Source: Ascarosepion bandense
Taxonomy: Eukaryota; Mollusca; Cephalopoda; Sepiida; Sepiidae
Assembly: GCA_037127315.1 (NCBI GenBank)
Contig: JBBBDQ010001935.1
Coordinates: forward strand, 3,283,501-3,347,500
Reading direction: 5' to 3'
Length of the DNA stretch: 64,000 bases
Below the pieces are notes generated by a model that was not told the DNA's origin, did no database searches, and saw only the letters and a program-made list of their open reading frames with translations. The position numbers and the translations under genes were made by a program. Positions 1 through 10,440 of the stretch are shown piece by piece (the stretch's first letter is position 1; each line of letters starts with the position of its first letter).

Positions 1-632
1 CGTGAGCCTGCGTTTAGATCAGAAGACTGAAAGAAAGGATGTAGATTTTAATGACGGACTTTAAATCCTTTCTTTTATCCAACTTTCAAGAACTCGACGA
101 ACTACAGTCTTCTGGGAATATAATGAAATTTTTAGGGGTACAAATAATTTAACAGCGGATTTCTTTTTACTATTTCAGCAACATGATTTATTGAAAGTGG
201 TTTTAAAAAGGCGTTTACTTCACCGAGCAAAATCTATCATTCGAACTGACATTCAAAGTTGACAACATAACAGGTGTCTCTAAGCGAAGCAACTTCGTAA
301 TGACTGGCGGGGGAACTTCATGGACAGTGTGAACTACACGATACTTTTCTTAGCTGCATAGAATGTGCTTTGCCAGGGTTATATACGCGTTTGAATTCAG
401 AGTAATTCTCCTCCTAAACTGGTTTCGAACGAAGGTTAAAAAACCAGACCGACTAACTTTAACCCATACTTCTGAATTCAGAGTTGTTCTTCTAGACCAA
501 TCCCAGCACAGAGCTATAGTACCCAGTCTGCACTGCTACTTTCTCATATCTGTGATGAATGATGGATTCAAACCTTTCCTAACGGCATTTGTTTGCGCTT
601 AAGTGAATGTAGCGAGATTTTTCAAGTGTATG
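1..632. other. Unassigned, no gene recognised
   Basis: AT-rich sequence with no motif I recognise. The only open frame (363-602, +) has no recognisable domain and is short enough to be chance. A direct repeat beginning GAATTCAGAG occurs near 394 and 472. Confidence 0.5.
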
Positions 633-1011
633 TTGGTTGGTTGTTTTGTTTTTTTATGGCATATCAATCTCAGCGAGTCATTTATTGCTAACTAAATTTT
701 TATTTATTTGTTGCTTGTAATACTTTTTTTCATTCAACAGTTTATTGTTGTTTTTATATAAGTTTTGTGTCTAGTAATAATTTTTTCTTTTCGAGTATCA
801 AGATTCATTAGGATTTGTTTTTAAGAGCAGGGTCCCCAAGTCCTACCCTTGTTACTTAACCCATAACTGGAGGGAAGGGACGGATTAATACCTTTCCCAA
901 GGGTACCAGTGCTTAAGTGAATGCAGGGTATTCAACTGGAATTCGAACTCGGCTCACCGATTTTTCTTTCCGAGTCGATATCCACTGCACCACAACGCAC
1001 ATCCGTCACTA

Positions 1012-1119
1012 TACGCTTACAGCACCTGGTATTCTCAAACGGTCATTCAACTGACCAGGCTCAACGTTGCTTAACTTCGGTGATCGAGCGAGAACCGGTG
1101 TACTCAACGTGATATGGCC
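1012..1119 (-). pseudogene. 5S rRNA-derived module 2 (in composite SINE)
   Basis: The reverse complement follows animal 5S rRNA: CACGTTGA near the 5' end, CACCGGTTCTCG, GATCACCGAAGTTAAGCAAC and the 3' part CCAGGTGCTGTAAGC. A deletion of about 7 nt removes most of the helix III/IV strand after CTGGTCAG. It is not expected to give ribosomal 5S RNA. Confidence 0.8.
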
Positions 1120-1140
1120 GGAAGCACGCACATCCATCAC

Positions 1141-1252
1141 TAAACGCTTACAGCACCTGGTATTCCCAAACGGTCACTCAACTGACCAGGCTCAACGTTG
1201 CTTAACTTCGGTGATCGAGCGAGAACCGGTGTATTCAACGTGATAGACCGTA
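1141..1252 (-). pseudogene. 5S rRNA-derived module 1 (in composite SINE)
   Basis: Tandem partner of the module at 1012-1119, about 130 bp upstream in the element's own orientation, with the same internal deletion. It still has the A-block/C-block region of the 5S internal promoter (GATCACCGAAGTTAAGCAAC). It is the most 5' part of this copy. Confidence 0.8.
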
Positions 1253-1373
1253 AGACCTTAAGTGTATGTAGCATCCAGTGTGAATCTAACTCACTATACA
1301 ACCGTCATAGTCGTGGAGTAGATTATATGAATATTTCAGTTTTTTCTTGTTTAGAATATTATATATACAATGT

Positions 1374-1490
1374 TACGGAAAATCCCGAAGATTAACGAAA
1401 TGGTTTTTAACAACTGACATATTGAAATTATTTGTTTGAACATTATTTTAATCGATACTCGTATTTGAGCAGATATTCTCTTTTTAAGTA
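1374..1490. repeat. Single arm of a foldback element
   Basis: Shares GATACTCGTATTT and flanking sequence (TTGTTTGAACATTATTTT before it, AGATATTCT after it) with the foldback elements at 23541-23890 and 42841-42983. Only one arm is present, so it is a decayed or half copy. Confidence 0.6.
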
Positions 1491-1539
1491 TTAAGAAACA
1501 GGACAATTCCGCTAGAAACAAAGAAGAGAGTACTGGATT

Positions 1540-1955
1540 GCTGTGTGATGTCAGTTCTTCAATATGGCAGTGAATGTTGGACAATATCATCAAAGATGAA
1601 GAAAAAACTTGAAGCAACTGAAATGTGGTTCTACAGAAGGATGCTGCAAATATCATGGATCGAGCATGTGAGGGATGATGGAAACGAAAAGGAAATTAAT
1701 ACTGAGCATCAGGAAGAGACAGTTGAAGTTCCTGGGACACGCAATGAGGAAAGAGGGATTGGAGAACTTGATACTAACAGGCCAGATAGAGGAAAAAGAG
1801 ACAGAGGAAAGCAGCTTTGAAGGACCTAATTAGGTGGATGACAGAACGAGGGTTGCATGGTGTAACAGGAGAAAGTGTGCTAAGAGCCACCTGGGATAGA
1901 AAGACGTGGAAAGCCATGATCGCCTACGGGACAGGGCACATAGAAGAAGAAGAAC
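1540..1955 (+). pseudogene. LINE-B reverse transcriptase C-terminal fragment
   Basis: A broken reading frame resembles the C-terminal region of a common non-LTR retrotransposon: YGSECWTISSKMKKKLEATE, then EMWFYRRMLQISW, then DLIRWMTERGLHG and WKAMIAYG. The middle FLGHAMRKEGLENLI stretch seen in copies at 17.7 and 30.5 kb is here scrambled by a deletion and frameshifts. A GAAGAAGAAG tail follows at about 1943, as at the 3' ends of sister copies. No catalytic part of the reverse transcriptase is present, so this is a dead, 5'-truncated insertion. I assign a non-LTR LINE; the clade (RTE- or I-like) is uncertain. Confidence 0.75.
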
Positions 1956-3190
1956 CAGTAAATCAAACCGCTAATTGCTTAGCGGTAAGCAATCATATTA
2001 TGTGAATAGTGAGAGGAATAGCTCTTGTTTTATTTTTGTATCATTCTCCACTACAGGGTAACAAACGTTCTTAGCCTTTCCCCACTGCCATCTAGTCGTC
2101 TTCATAGGCAGACATTTGTTCTTACATCCATGCACGTAGATTTGTTTTTTCATTGCAGTAATTTTCAGTGGCAGTCTAGTATTAACTGCAGAATTCAAAG
2201 AATACTATAAAACTCTCTTTGAATTTACAAAGCGGGAGGTGCTGCCTAAAGAACGGGTCTCCGGTGCCTAAATTCTTATCTTTAGACGAGAGGCGGATTA
2301 CTTAATGACTATTATTTTACTTCGGTCTATACTAGGCCTAAGAGTCACTCGAGTTAGAGGGCTAAAGAGTAAGAGATAAGACGCACAGTTTATGGGGATA
2401 TGTGGGAAAGATAACAGTTAACCTTAGACCTGAACAGGTTATAGTTGTAGTGTTCGGTGAAGCATCCTCTTGGGAGTCAGTTCTAAAAAGTAGAAGTGGA
2501 ATTTACATCTCACCAATGAAATGCAAAGTGAATGAGGGTCGTGACATGGCGGCTCTTAGCCGTGAACGAATTTATGCACTAGATCGGTTTATCTTTTGTA
2601 AAGGTTTAAATCCTCTGTGGGTATAGTAGATTTAAATTTTTTTTAGAAAGGCTGTTTTTTAATCAGGTTTGACCTGTTTTTTTCTTTAGTTATCAATTGG
2701 CATTCCTCACAAGATTCCAATCTAGTTTTGATCAGACTTAACGTTGCTCACCATTGTTATTCAAACAAGAATTTCGAAATCAAAAGTACATCAACGTAAA
2801 TCTTAGAAGTTAATACGTTAACGGAACCGGTGATTAACTGTACTGTGGTGTACAGTCAATTGAAGTACATCAGAGGCCAGCAAATGGTAGCGAATCTGAA
2901 AGAGTCAGTTAATTAATGAACAGAGGCAGGTGGGTGACAATGGTAAAGGCCTTTGTACACATGTCCAGATATAGGGCTGGAGTTGATTGGTGGGTAGAGG
3001 ATGCCTTGGTTATTTAAATAGGACTGTAGGAGGCATTATTGAAATGACACAGTTGAATAGCACCAAGTCTGAAGAGCGAAGGTAGCCTAAGACACGAAAT
3101 ACTAAATAAACAAAGACGACACATCTTCAAATTGAAAGATAATTTACGGTATATCTGAAAGCTGTTTAGTTATTTTTATAGGATTTTTTA
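1956..3190. other. Unassigned
   Basis: No gene or mobile element recognised. Around 3068-3105 the order CTGAAGA then ACGAAA resembles a decayed hammerhead core, but the helices do not form. Confidence 0.4.
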
Positions 3191-3196
3191 AATTGC

Positions 3197-3304
<108 letters not shown>

Positions 3305-3318
3305 ATATATATTATATA

Positions 3319-3689
3319 CACTACCGGACATAATTATAAGGCCAACCCACTATATTTTAGAATTTATTGCCAAGTGAATAATTGTAAATGAAAACAGAAT
3401 CGTCCTTTTGCTAATACTGCACAATAACATGTGCATCAAATGAATTTGCAAATATTTAATATTTATCTATATTGCAGTTTTATCAATGAAAGAATGAAGA
3501 AAATTTAGGATGATTCGGACGAATTCATCTTTGCTTTCTTGCCTTGTAAAATTCTGCAAAGTAATAATAACAAAAGAACCATTCTATTTTCATTTGGAAT
3601 TATCCACTTGGCAATAAATACTAAAAATAGTATGAAATACATCATTTAAAAAAAAAACTGGGGTGGCCTAATAATTATGACCGGTAGTG
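3319..3689. mobile_element. Tc1/mariner-type MITE (CACTACCGG family), complete
   Basis: 371 bp bounded by TA on both sides, the target site used by this superfamily. The terminal inverted repeats start CACTACCGG and continue CATAATTATNAGGCC; the right end is GGGGTGGCCTAATAATTATG then ACCGGTAGTG. There is no coding capacity. The family recurs at 15285, 15509 and 16172. Confidence 0.85.
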
Positions 3690-3711
3690 TATATATAAAT
3701 AAATATAAGTC

Positions 3712-3779
3712 GACATTGAATTCAACACCCAGAAACAGCATGAAACAAGCAGTCGCTCCTGGGTGTTGACTTCAATGTC
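3712..3779. repeat. 21-bp inverted repeat
   Basis: Arms 3712-3732 (GACATTGAATTCAACACCCAG) and 3759-3779 are nearly reverse-complementary around a 26-nt loop. It lies immediately beyond the MITE's right end. Function unknown. Confidence 0.7.
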
Positions 3780-3857
3780 TACTTCTTTTATATCTAAATA
3801 CGGTCTATCCCTGATTTTGACTCATAAATATAGCATACCTAAAATCTATATTTTATC

Positions 3858-3884
3858 ATATATATATATATATGTGTATATATG

Positions 3885-3943
<59 letters not shown>
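3858..3943. repeat. (TA)n-(TG)n microsatellite
   Basis: TA-rich tract followed by about 20 TG units. The short open frames over it are dinucleotide translations, not genes. Confidence 0.95.
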
Positions 3944-4576
3944 GGTGTATTTTAGCAGCGGTAAATATTTCAAACATGTTTGAATGTATATTATCGGCAA
4001 GTTCCGTCTATCCCATTTTTTATTAACTTTCACACATTTAAGAGTGTTTTCGTGTTATTGCTAAATTTGCTAAAGTTCATAATTTTATTTTATATTATTT
4101 TCTTGCCGTGTACTTATGAATTTGGCTACATTCGTTTTCAAGGATTCTGTTTTGTGTGTGTTTACACAACTATTTTTGGCTTATCAACAGTTATCAGTCA
4201 AAATACGCATAAAAATTCTATTTTGATCGTTTAAATGTCGTCACCTTGATTAACTTGAATTTGATTCCAGCAAACATGAGGACGCCGGAATTAACCAAGA
4301 ACAGCAAGGTAAACATACGAAAAACCCCAATCCTTGTAAACGAATGCAGCAAAATTTCTTGTATTGTGTAAAGACATGTCCAATTTTGGAACAACTTATA
4401 TCATTTACCAAAAGTTCTGCTAAAGAATTAAAGCATAATAGCGATTACAAATTGACTATTCATTTTTTTCGTGATATTTGATGAAAATGACCTTGTATAT
4501 TGTGAATATTTTTTATGGTAGCTCATTAATATTCGACAATCATCCACCTCGATAAACTACACACAAACAAATAAAT

Positions 4577-4713
4577 GCACACACACACACACACACACAC
4601 ACAGAGACACACAGACACACACACAGACACACAGACACACAGACACACAGACACACACACAGACACACACACACACACACACAGACACACACACACAGAG
4701 ACACACACACAGA

Positions 4714-4804
<91 letters not shown>
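4577..4804. repeat. Compound (CA)n/(CACAGA)n microsatellite
   Basis: About 228 bp. The left half is interrupted by GA dinucleotides at semi-regular spacing; the right half is an almost pure CA run. Confidence 0.95.
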
Positions 4805-4805
<1 letters not shown>

Positions 4806-4807
<2 letters not shown>

Positions 4808-5362
4808 TTTGTTTAAATATAGCCGATAAAGCTTTTGTTTTTAAATACCTCACACTTTTTCATATGCTCTTGGAATGATTTACACAGCAAATCACTAATG
4901 ACTTTACTAAATAGATCTAATAAAAGCTAGCGATTTCTGTTGGTCGTCCAGCCCAAATCAGGATCTTATAAATAGGAAGAACTATTTTTATAGTCAATAC
5001 CGAGTGGCCATCGTTCTTGTAACCGAAAGTATGAAATATTTTAAAAGAAACATTTTGAAAAATTCTTCTCGTTTTCTTTTAACCGAACCTCATGCACTTA
5101 ACGAGATGAGCGGCGAGATTTGGACAGAGAGATTATGATAAAGAGGAAAAGTAAGTATTTTATTTACATTATTTATATTCAGACTAATATCCTCATTTTG
5201 TTGTATTCATCACAACGATTTGGCTGCTGTATTCTTCAGCCTTTTTCAGGGTAACCTTCAGGTAACTTTTAAACTGAACCCTTTATTTAATCGACGCTGA
5301 CAGATTACTCTCAATTCCGCTGTAGGGATATCTCGTCTTTTTCTTATTTAGTACCTTTCAAT
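4806..5362. other. Unassigned
   Basis: No recognisable element. Confidence 0.4.
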
Positions 5363-5363
5363 A

Positions 5364-5800
5364 TGATGAGCACGAGGTCGAGTGGTTAGAATGTCCGCTT
5401 CCCCAAGTTCGAATCTCACCATGGTCGGATTTGACAGGAAAGTAAATTCTTGACGCTATTGATTTCGGGAAGGTGACTCCAGCGTACGGCTCTTTTGGAA
5501 AGGAACTGAAAGCCATAACACGGGTTGATCGAAGCCTTGTGAGTGAAATTGACTAGATAGAACTATTTAAGGGCCATCGATGGTTGTGCTAGCTCAAAGT
5601 CCCAAGTCATCGTGACCGAGGGTTTGACGGTACTGGCCTTGTTCAGAAATTTGATCACGCCAGATAATGCGCTCTCTCCTTAAGGTTCACTCAGCTTAGT
5701 TGCATTATGAACCACAAGTGGGCTCTGTAGGTGTTGCGTCTGCAATAGAGATTGTCTAGCCGCCCTAGAATATAGGCATAATCACATACTAGCGACCAGC
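5364..5800 (+). mobile_element. tRNA-derived SINE, family 3
   Basis: The head has A-box-like sequence GGTCGAGTGGTTAGAAT and B-box AGTTCGAATCTC about 20 bp later, closer together than in a real tRNA. A body of roughly 350 bp follows. It shares no sequence with the abundant family 1. The 3' boundary is uncertain because I see no second full copy in this window. Confidence 0.55.
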
Positions 5801-5961
5801 CATATTGCTCAGCCATTTCTCAAAATATGTCCAATGAGCGGGGGTCTTTACTACCTGGCCCAGGAATTGAATTCAGAATTAATATGCAAATATGTTCCTA
5901 CAGATATTTTAATTCAAAATATTTCCTCAAGGAAACAGAGCAAATATTAACTGAGATGTAA

Positions 5962-6267
5962 TCTAAACTTATTTATAAATGGAACTTTGTGTGTGTGTGT
6001 GTGTGTCCATTACCTATAGACTCCGAAACGGCTGAACCGATTTTCTTGAAAATTTACACAGTTGTATTATAAGCGTCTGCGAGTGTTCTTAGCTAGGTTT
6101 TGTGTCGAGGTACCCCTGACAAATATCGAAAATCGATAATCGAAAAAATCGGGTTATAGAATGAGCGGTCCGATTTTAATCAAATTTGATATACTCATAG
6201 ACAAAGACATAAGAAACGATATTCAGAAGTTTCAAGGCTGCAGTTCTTACAATCATGCAGAAAATCG

Positions 6268-6304
<37 letters not shown>

Positions 6305-6687
6305 CAAGAGGTTTTTGTGTGTGTCTGTTCATCTGCCTCTATGTCTGTGTATGTTTCAGCCCTTTTATTTTAGTTTTTGCTTCAGGTTTGGCTCTAATAG
6401 GTATAATTGTAGTTCTTAGTCTCAGCCATGATACCATTTACTCAGAGGACTTATTTAGCCTTCAAAATTCAGTTTACGACGAAAAAACTTATTTGATATC
6501 GATATCAGAAAATCAAAATTTGACTTACATCCATTCATTTTTCTTTCAGTCTACGGTTTCGCTTCAACTGGAAACAACTATTGCTTTTTAGTCTTTCGTG
6601 CCAACGTCCAAAGAGTCTGAGCTCCAGGATCATGGATTAGTTTTAAAGCTTTCATTATACCCGAGCAACGCCGGGCTATACTCCTAG
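5962..6687 (+). mobile_element. Non-autonomous Helitron, copy a (complete)
   Basis: Starts with TC (TCTAAACTTATTTATAAATG) preceded by A and ends with CTAG followed by T, the A^T insertion typical of Helitrons. A short hairpin CCCGAGCAACGCCGGG lies about 10 nt before the end. The left end has GGAACTTTGTGTGTG and the conserved stretch CTGAACCGATTTTCTTGAAA. No Rep/helicase coding is present. An internal (TA)n at 6269-6300 is copy-specific in length. Related copies: 12589, 25573, 26494 and 39890. Confidence 0.88.
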
Positions 6688-6822
6688 TAAATAATAAAAA
6701 GTGAGATATCGCCCGATATGGTTTATGGAACAAGAACTATTAAATAGAGGGTTTAGTTTGGAATTCCATTAAGGTTACCCAGATCGACAGATACCTTAAA
6801 TAGCGAAAACATTACTATAATA

Positions 6823-6896
6823 CCAACAAAGATGAGGATATTCGGCCAGCTAAAATAATGTAAATAATATTAGCCTCTCATCGCAGAAATTCAGGT
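6823..6896 (+). mobile_element. Family-5 SINE 3' fragment
   Basis: AACAAAGATGAGGATATTCG and the following AATGTAAATAATATTA and CTCATC match the 3' part of the fuller element at 54692-55012. Only the tail is present. Confidence 0.6.
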
Positions 6897-7187
6897 ATAA
6901 TTTTTTTTTTTTATTTATTTCTCCTCAAATATATCATAATGCAACTATTGATATTTGGAGGCTTGGAACATTTTTTTTTTCTAATTTGACATTCTCCATG
7001 TAAAGTACGACTTATAAATACTCTTATATATTTAATAGGTTTTATATCGAAAGAATATAATTACCAAAGTACCTATCATTATTCTGACGGATCTATCGCT
7101 GCGTTGTAATCGTAGATTCTCAAGCAGTGGAACGAAAATAAATTTGAACGAAATTTTAGGTAAAATCGAAACAATCACTCACATTTT

Positions 7188-7190
<3 letters not shown>

Positions 7191-7240
<50 letters not shown>
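7191..7240. repeat. (TA)n microsatellite; one of about 30 in the window
   Basis: Pure TA tract. Comparable tracts without their own entry lie near 6270, 12970, 16111, 18798, 19204, 24111, 26660, 28226, 28689, 29016, 31784, 32863, 34377, 39177, 39240, 39502, 39835, 40040, 41461, 53216, 58864, 61051, 61441 and 62106. Many abut transposon ends. Confidence 0.95.
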
Positions 7241-7242
<2 letters not shown>

Positions 7243-7510
7243 GTAAACATTATACATACAAGAAATGGTAAATATATGATATATATGATGTGGCTGTATG
7301 TATGTATGTACATAAGTGCATTCTTTTGTACAAATAAACATTTTTAAATATATTTATTTGTGTTGTCTTTTTTGAACAAAAAATTTTTTTTCCAATTTCT
7401 AAAGTCGTTGTTTGAATTTGAAAGATGATTTGCTTTTCCTTGTCGTACTGCTAAATTGTTTCATTCAAATTTTCTGTAACATGAAGAAGGAACTTATCGG
7501 AAATTAATTA

Positions 7511-7821
7511 TGTGCGTAGTGGTGCAGTGGATATCGGGTCGGAACGCGAAATCGGGGAGCCGAGTTCAAATTCCAGTTGAATTCCTTGCATTCACTTTCG
7601 CTCAAAAACCCTTGAGAAAGGTATTAATCGTCTCTTCCCTCCAGTCATGGGTTAAATAACAGGACAGATTGGGTTCTATAGCCTTGGTCGGCAGCCAGTC
7701 TACCGCAGAAATTAATGGTAACCTACTGCGGGATGATCTTCTGCCCAATCAGCCATGTTTCTTTCGAGACATGATAGCCCAAGCGTGTATCACGTATGGT
7801 ACTTAACTGACTGACTGAATT
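7511..7821 (+). mobile_element. Family-1 tRNA-derived SINE
   Basis: The head has A box TGGTGCAGTGG and B box GTTCAAATTCC. The conserved body follows (GAAAGGTATTAATCG, AACAGGACAGATTGGGTTC, TACCGCAGAAAT, GATCTTCTGCCCA), ending CACTTAACTGACTGACTG. This family has at least a dozen copies here. The insertion splits one copy of a tandem repeat whose uninterrupted sister lies at about 8060-8195, so the pre-insertion site can be read. Confidence 0.9.
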
Positions 7822-8195
7822 GAAACTCACCTGAAGCGAGCTGAATATGTAATGCTCCTCATGCCAATGACATTCCCACCGAGCCTCTCTAAGGCATATG
7901 ACTTCCTGTATGAACCACATGAATCTTCTTATTAGCAGGGTTTAGAAATATATTTGAAAAAAGTCCCGGTAGACAGCTCTTGTAAAATATCTTGGGAGAT
8001 CATATGAACCTACCATAGAGTCATTTACTATTCCAGTCTTCCCATTCATAGTAAACTGATGCTGGTGTCTTGCGTGAAGAAGGAAATTACTGGAAAGTAA
8101 TTGAAACTCACCTGAAGCGAGCTGAATATGTAATGCTCCTCATGCCAATAACATTTCCACCAAGCCTCTCTACGGCATATGACTTCATTGAATTT
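7822..8195. repeat. Direct duplication of about 95 bp (7822-7915 and 8099-8190)
   Basis: Both copies begin TTGAAACTCACCTGAAGCGA and differ at only a few positions over about 95 bp; they are 281 bp apart. Similarity extends upstream (GAAGAAGGAA then GGAAATTAATT versus GGAAAGTAATT), across the SINE insertion. Confidence 0.8.
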
Positions 8196-8365
8196 TTTTT
8201 TAAAGTGTTCCTTTCGAAATTATATTTAAATTAATTCGGGGTCATCAGGAGAGAATGTGCACCGCTTCGGGGCCTTCTTCTCAACGGTTTCATTTGCACA
8301 CCGGCCCCCTCACTGATGTGAAGCCCCATTATAACGATATACTAGTGTATTGTAGTTATATTAGT

Positions 8366-8950
8366 TTAAATATCTAACGGCGAAATTAGATTTACGGAAA
8401 AAAAAGAAAAAGAAAGAAAAATGGCAAACCTCGCGTTTTGAAAATGCAAAGTGAACCTCTTTATGCATTCACGATCAGTCATATCATGCCGTCTGTCATG
8501 TTTGCTGAAACGTTCCACGGAATATTTCTTTTTTCCCCATATCGACATAGAACTATTTTTAATTACTTCTATTAAGTGTTTTATACTTTTGGCCCTATTA
8601 CGCCCTTTGATTCCAATTTAGCCAAGAAATTGGCACTGAATGCCAGCAACGAAACCCCTTGCTCCAATTTCCACTGCTCTAATAATTACATTACACCCTT
8701 CCTTTACCAGTTCTGATTGTAGATTTTCATATTTATTAGTTTTATATTCGTGGCTTTGTTCCATCCGGCTTTCAAATAATACTGTTAATTTAACCAGGAT
8801 GATTTTATAGTTCATACTTGATAGAAGAACAATATCTGGTCGCAGACATTTACTTGATTTTATTTTGGGGTAATCATTACGCCAACCAGGAAGGTCTGCA
8901 GATATCTCCCAAATGCCACCAGAGCTAAGGAGATTTTCGAAGTACTGTTA
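8366..8950 (-). pseudogene. LINE C-terminal fragment with restriction-like endonuclease region
   Basis: The minus-strand frame reads WEISADLPGW, then LRPDIVLLSS, IILVKLTVLFESR, EYKTNKYENLQSEL, then EIGARGFVAG. RPD..., K/E-LTV-FE and the lysine-rich KY segment fit the PD-(D/E)XK-type endonuclease at the C-terminus of R2/NeSL-like LINEs, a family common in aquatic animals. After one in-frame stop (8618-8620) the same frame resumes with RAKSIKHLIEV and MSIWGKKKYS. The zinc finger and reverse transcriptase upstream are missing, so this is a 5'-truncated dead copy. Family placement is by memory of motifs, not by search. Confidence 0.65.
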
Positions 8951-9012
8951 AATTTTTTAAGTCAAATTTTCTGTAAAATGAAATCTCTACGGATAAAAAA
9001 CAAAAACAACAA

Positions 9013-9326
9013 AAGAGGCATTGTGGTGCATTGGATATCGACTCGGAACAAGAAATCGGGGAGCCGTGTTCGAATTCCAGCTGAATTCATTGCATTCACT
9101 TACGCGCAAATACCCTTTGGGAAAGGTATTAATCCATCTCTTCCTTCCAGTTATGGGTTAAATAACAGGACAGATTGGATTCTATAGCCTTGGTCGGCAA
9201 CCAGTCTACCGCAGAAAGCAATGGCAACCTACTGCGGGATAATCTTCTGCCCAGTCAGTCATGTTTCTTTCGAGACATGATTGCCCAAGCGTGTATCACG
9301 TATGGCACTTAACTGACTGACTGATA
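9013..9326 (+). mobile_element. Family-1 tRNA-derived SINE
   Basis: Full-length copy: A box TTGTGGTGCATTGG (one change), B box TTCGAATTCC, body, and the ...CTTAACTGACTGACTGA terminus. Confidence 0.9.
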
Positions 9327-9737
9327 GTGGAAGTCAATTCTTGACGGAGTAAGACCGTCCCTTGTAGTCAAAGTTCCTTTATTTCTTTACATTAACCATG
9401 TCACCCCAAGCAAGGCAGTATAACCACAAAGACACAAGAGGTTTCTAAGTACAAAAGATAAAAAATTATGAAGTCGCGAGAACAATAGAAGAAGAGAAAC
9501 TAAGTAGAATGTAGATAACGATTGACATTGGACTTTTGAAGATTAAAGTTGACTGGGAAGCAAGAAGCCGGAATAAAGAGTTCCGGAAGAGTGAGGTAAG
9601 TGAGAAGAAACTGTTAGCATAGAACTTACGGTGTTACATCTAGCTATTTCAATTATAAAATGATGATACCATGTTGCCAATCTAGTACTACATTTAAAAT
9701 CAGGGAACATAGAAAAAAGTTCATTAAAACAATTACC

Positions 9738-9897
9738 ATCACACTCCACCCATGTCTATTGAACAGGTGTAGAGGCTCATCCCTTGTTCCCTGTTTAAGA
9801 TGTGGTTCCCGGCTTTTTTTTCCAATCTTTTCACTTTTATGTAGCCCCCTGCACATCAGTGGCGTTACCGCCTTGTTCGGGGTGATATGATTTTAAA
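9738..9897 (+). mobile_element. Unit-U/LINE-A 3' tail copy
   Basis: Partial 150-bp unit (CACTCCACCCATGTCTATTG ... GATGTGGTTCCCGGC) followed by the LINE-A 3' end CCCCCTGCACATCAGTGGCG, GGGGTGATATGATTT and an A-run. It belongs with the copies at 17.3, 41.2 and 54.2 kb. Confidence 0.8.
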
Positions 9898-9904
9898 AAA
9901 AAGT

Positions 9905-10425
9905 ATTTATAAAAAAGGCATCGGGAAACTACATTACGGTGATGGGAAAGTGACTGAAGCCGAGGTACCAGGTCAAGAGCAATGACATTGCGGATTCATT
10001 TTTAAATCTTAAGAAGAATATCTAAATAAATAGCAGGAGCCCTAGACCATATGAGGAAGCAATATTCAAAGCATGTACAAATTATAGATTTATAAATATG
10101 TGGGATATATTTTAGAGAAAAAGACTGTCTAGTACAGCACAGCGAACAAACTTTCCTAGCAATTAATTCAATATAATCTTTCCTCTTTATGTTAGTAGAG
10201 AAATTTAGCCAGAAAAAAGTGCAACCAGTCACTCTCTCTTTCCCTTAGGAAACACCTGCATTAATGTAAAAGATCTAGAAGAGTGGTCGTTCAAGATAAC
10301 TTTCATTTCACGATTTGATAAAAAGGAGTGAATCAGTTTAAAGATCCGTCCAGAGATACCACAATATTGTAAAGAAGTCCAGTCAACCCTGCCAGCTTTC
10401 GATATGTCCAAAGTAATAGCCATTC
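9905..10425 (-). pseudogene. LINE-A reverse transcriptase fragment
   Basis: The minus-strand frame reads ALDISKA-type palm motif as AITLDISKAGRVDW, then YCGISGRIFKLIHSFLSNR and SSRSFTL. A deletion then joins it to the thumb region YIPHIYKSIICTCFEYC. The Y-x-D-D box is lost in the deletion. Jockey/CR1-type non-LTR element; dead. It lies head-to-head with the plus-strand copy that begins about 15 bp away. Confidence 0.8.
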
Positions 10426-10440
10426 TTATAGCTTCACCAG

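Larger units (their letters stand above)
633..1252 (-). mobile_element. Composite SINE: two 5S heads, tRNA-like head, body, tail (copy A)
   Basis: Read on the minus strand, the order is 5S-derived module (1141-1252), second 5S-derived module (1012-1119), tRNA-like head with box A TGGTGCAGTGG (about 981-991) and box B GTTCGAATTCC (about 938-948), SINE body, then a long T-rich tail (633-840). The same order with one 5S module, and the same tail, recurs at 51563-52055, so this is an amplified unit and not a chance junction. The two 5S modules share a gap of about 7 nt where the 51.9-kb copy keeps the CCATCTAAGTA region, so the module was probably duplicated after that deletion. Transcription by RNA polymerase III is inferred from the A/B boxes and the 5S-type promoter. 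Confidence 0.8.

Noticed and set aside
3066..3110. CTGAAGA ... ACGAAA as a hammerhead, also on the minus strand near 29170-29215
   Set aside because: Only the order of core motifs is similar; helices are absent.
4526..4853. Cys/Val and His/Thr repeat frames of 84-98 codons
   Set aside because: Translations of the (CA)n/(TG)n microsatellite.
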